NCBI GenBank assembly: GCA_002405755.1
Contig: DHMK01000015.1
Location: 1-22,468 of the forward strand
DNA from: Clostridiales bacterium UBA4644
GTDB lineage: Bacteria; Bacillota; Clostridia; Oscillospirales; Butyricicoccaceae
Length of the DNA stretch: 22,468 nt
Direction: 5' to 3'
This document shows positions 20,435 to 22,468 of the stretch, one piece after another. Position 1 is the first letter of the stretch. Every line of letters starts with the position of its first letter. The notes beneath the pieces are model-generated. The model was not told where the DNA came from. It ran no database searches and saw nothing but the letters and a program-made list of their open reading frames with translations. Both the position numbers and the translations under genes were made by a program.

Positions 20435-21367
20435 TTACGCCAGTCTTCCGAAGGCCGCCAGCTCCTCGCCCCGGCTGACGCCCAAAATGCGGGTGTGATA
20501 GAGCATCCGCCCGTGGAAGGGCGCTTCCACCCGCTGAAGCGTCTCCCCTTCCAGAGAGGTGAGCGTGCCCAGCAGCTGTCCCCGGCAGAAGGACTGTCCC
20601 GCCCAGACCTGCGGCTGCCAGAGACCCGCCTGCTCCGCCTGCACATAAACGGTCTCCAGGCTCTCCCGCTGGCAGGGGTTTTCCGCCGCAGCGCCCGCAA
20701 TACCCAGAAAGCCCATGGCCGCCCGGATCCCCTCCAGCAGCAGGCTCACCGCCTCCTCCCGGCAGTCGCCGCCGTCTCCCGCCTCCAGCAGCAGCGCCGG
20801 AACGCCCTGCTGCACCGCGCAGCTGTAAAGCCCGTTTTTGGAAACAGACCCCACCCGGATGGGCAGCGGCATGACCCGGGCCGCCGCCAGCGAACGCCGG
20901 TTGACCTCCTCGCTCCCCGCCCGGGGATAAAAGAGCAGCGGCGTCAGGCGCTCATGAATGTCGCCGCCATGCAGATCCAGCAGCAGGTCCGCCTGGGGAT
21001 AGACCGTCTGCCGGATGGCCGCCGCGATCCGCGCCGCCGTGTCGCCGGCAGGGTCGCCGGGAAAGGCCCGGTTCAGGTTGCGTCCGCAGTCCGGCACCAG
21101 CTGCCGCGCGCCGGCATAAAAGCCGCCGGGATTTGCCAGCGGGAGCAGCAGCAGTCTGCCCCGCAGCGTGCCGGGCTCCACGCCTTCATACAGACGGCGC
21201 ACCGCCTGGATCCCCGCATATTCACAGCCGTGGACGCCGGCCGTCACCGCCAGCGTCGGTCCTTCTTCTCCGCCGCGCACCAGCCAGAGGGGCAGCTCCG
21301 GTCCGCCCTCCACCGGCAGGCTCCGCCGGGCCTTGCTTCCCGGCAAAAGCGTTTCCCACATCGTCAT
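20435..21367 (-). CDS. AstE/AspA-family zinc deacylase or carboxypeptidase (M14-like)
   Basis: 310 residues. Members remove an acyl or amino-acid group from small substrates such as N-acyl-amino acids; the substrate here is unknown. Zinc ligands: His46 and Glu49 in TAGVHGCEYAG and His133 in LLDLHGGDIHE. The substrate-binding motif GRNLNRAFPG is at 95-104, and the likely catalytic Glu195 is in LLLEAGDGG. A C-terminal beta-rich domain follows (about 225-310). The ATG at 21365-21367 has AAGGAGG 8 bases upstream; the longer open frame (start at 21436) begins within the promoter and is rejected. There is no signal peptide. Its promoter is strong, and trmO follows 72 bases later. Confidence 0.85.
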   Translation of the reverse strand: MTMWETLLPGSKARRSLPVEGGPELPLWLVRGGEEGPTLAVTAGVHGCEYAGIQAVRRLYEGVEPGTLRGRLLLLPLANPGGFYAGARQLVPDCGRNLNRAFPGDPAGDTAARIAAAIRQTVYPQADLLLDLHGGDIHERLTPLLFYPRAGSEEVNRRSLAAARVMPLPIRVGSVSKNGLYSCAVQQGVPALLLEAGDGGDCREEAVSLLLEGIRAAMGFLGIAGAAAENPCQRESLETVYVQAEQAGLWQPQVWAGQSFCRGQLLGTLTSLEGETLQRVEAPFHGRMLYHTRILGVSRGEELAAFGRLA

Positions 21368-21403
21368 GCGCTCCGCCTCCTTCAGTTTGATTTCTCTAAC
21401 CGC

Positions 21404-21432
21404 AGTGTAGCAGACCGCGCCCGTCCTGTCAA
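21404..21432 (-). promoter_or_regulatory. Promoter of the AstE/AspA-like gene
   Basis: A perfect TTGACA (21427-21432), a 17-base spacer and TACACT (21404-21409) on the minus strand. It starts directly after the T run of the preceding terminator. Confidence 0.8.
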
Positions 21433-21434
21433 CC

Positions 21435-21465
21435 AAAAAACGCCGCGGGACCTTCGTCCCGCGGC
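21435..21465 (-). terminator. Intrinsic terminator of the ABC transporter gene
   Basis: A perfect 10-bp stem GCCGCGGGAC/GTCCCGCGGC (21442-21451, 21456-21465), loop CTTC, is followed on the minus strand by GTTTTTTGG. Confidence 0.92.
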
Positions 21466-21481
21466 AAAAGCCGGCTCCTGC

Positions 21482-22468
21482 TCAGGCGTTGACCTGAATG
21501 CCGTGTTCATACTGCAGCATATAGAGCTTATAATACATCCCGCCCTTGCGCAGCAGCTCCTGATGGGTGCCCTCCTCCCGGATCTCGCCCTTGTGCATGA
21601 CAATGATCCGGTCGGCGTTCTGGATGGTGGAAAGCCGGTGGGCCACGATCAGGGTGGTGCGGCCCTCCATAAGCTTGCCCAGCGCGTCCTGAATGAGGGC
21701 CTCCGTCTCGGTGTCGATGTTGGCGGTGGCCTCGTCCAGGATCAGCACAGAGGGCTGGAAGGCCAGCGTCCGTGCAAAGGACAGCAGCTGCCGCTGTCCG
21801 GCGGAGAAGGCCGCGCCCCGCTCGATGACCTTACTGTCGTAGCCGTTTTCCAGATGAGAGATAAAGGGATCGGCGTTGACATATTTGGCCGCCGCCACGA
21901 TCTGCTGATCGGTGATGCGCTCCTCGTTCAGCCGGATGTTGCTCTTCACATCGCCGGTAAACAGGAACACGTCCTGCAGCATCTGTCCCACGCCGGAGCG
22001 CAGGTCTGCCAGCCGGATCCTCCGCACATCTACGCCGTCGATGAGGATCTGTCCCTTCTGAATGTCGAAATACCGGCAGATCAGGTTCTGGATGGTGGTC
22101 TTTCCCGCGCCGGTGGCGCCCACAAAGGCCACCCGCTGCCCGGGCTGCACCTCAAAGGAAACATCCTTCAGCACCCAGTCCTCCCTGCCGTTTTCGTCGG
22201 TCTCATAGGCGAACCAGACATGCTTGAACTCGATATGCCCCTGAATATGCTTCATCTCCACGGCGTCCGGCGCGTCCTCGATGGTAGACTGGGTGTCCAT
22301 CAGCCAGAAGATGCGCTCCGCCGCCGCCGCGGCAGACTGGATCACGTTGAAGTTTTCCGCCAGCTCCTGGATGGGGTCGAAGAAGCGGGTGATATACCGC
22401 TGGAAGGTCACCAGCGTGCCGATGGTGACGGCGCCGTTGATCATCAGCTTCATATTGCCCGTGCCGGA
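21482..22468 (-). CDS. ABC exporter, fused membrane and ATPase domains (partial, N-terminus outside the window)
   Basis: The right edge cuts the gene; 328 residues are visible, about half of a normal 570-620-residue half-transporter. The visible part starts in the last membrane segments (NGAVTIGTLVTFQRYITRFF), then the coupling helix and linker, then a full ATPase domain: Walker A GATGAGKTT, Q-loop MLQDVFLF, signature FSAGQRQLL (an SAGQ variant of LSGGQ), Walker B SVLILDEATANID and switch VAHRLST. Such MdlB/LmrA-like proteins form homo- or heterodimers exporting lipids, drugs or peptides. The complete ATPase motifs, including the catalytic Glu after Walker B, suggest an active site. A partner half-transporter may lie just upstream outside the window. 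The ATG at 22451-22453 is internal, not the start, because the frame stays open and matches the family beyond it. Confidence 0.92.
   Translation of the reverse strand, partial: SGTGNMKLMINGAVTIGTLVTFQRYITRFFDPIQELAENFNVIQSAAAAAERIFWLMDTQSTIEDAPDAVEMKHIQGHIEFKHVWFAYETDENGREDWVLKDVSFEVQPGQRVAFVGATGAGKTTIQNLICRYFDIQKGQILIDGVDVRRIRLADLRSGVGQMLQDVFLFTGDVKSNIRLNEERITDQQIVAAAKYVNADPFISHLENGYDSKVIERGAAFSAGQRQLLSFARTLAFQPSVLILDEATANIDTETEALIQDALGKLMEGRTTLIVAHRLSTIQNADRIIVMHKGEIREEGTHQELLRKGGMYYKLYMLQYEHGIQVNA

Overview
The window is GC-rich, carries bacterial signals (sigma-A-type promoters, strong Shine-Dalgarno sites, intrinsic terminators) and most genes lie on the minus strand. Its core is a complete glycine reductase (Stickland fermentation) operon next to the machinery for selenocysteine insertion. 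This points to an anaerobic amino-acid-fermenting Firmicute. High GC together with a dispersed palindromic repeat of a type I associate with gut Oscillospirales suggests that group (inference; I cannot assign a species).

Positions 1-8720 (all minus strand, transcribed right to left): a promoter and a tandem glycine riboswitch with an intrinsic terminator lead into grdX-grdE-grdB-trxB-trxA-grdA-grdC-grdD, then a 96-residue protein I do not recognise, then two terminators. grdB and grdA each contain an in-frame UGA in the conserved selenocysteine context, so naive gene calling breaks both. The products form one cycle: NADPH > TrxB > TrxA reduces selenoprotein A; GrdE/GrdB (protein B) activate glycine; GrdC/GrdD (protein C) release acetyl phosphate.

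Positions 8780-12300 (minus): selA and selB overlap by 4 bases, followed by tRNA-Sec (selC) with its own promoter and a strong terminator. They supply Sec for GrdA and GrdB. selD is not in the window.

Positions 12375-12970: a divergent pair, a small membrane protein (minus) and a ribbon-helix-helix regulator (plus), sharing a promoter region with a palindromic putative operator.

Positions 12970-16970 (minus): an OmpR-type response regulator, a multi-span histidine kinase and a processive-type family 2 glycosyltransferase in one likely operon. Regularly spaced CTTAAAA boxes precede it.

Positions 16993-17717: no convincing gene. The stretch holds three copies of a palindromic repeat and several perfect hairpins.

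Positions 17747-22468: tRNA-Gly(CCC) (minus) diverging from thymidine kinase (plus), then minus-strand genes for an M19 dipeptidase, TrmO, an AstE/AspA-like zinc deacylase/carboxypeptidase, and the C-terminal part of an ABC exporter that runs off the right edge.
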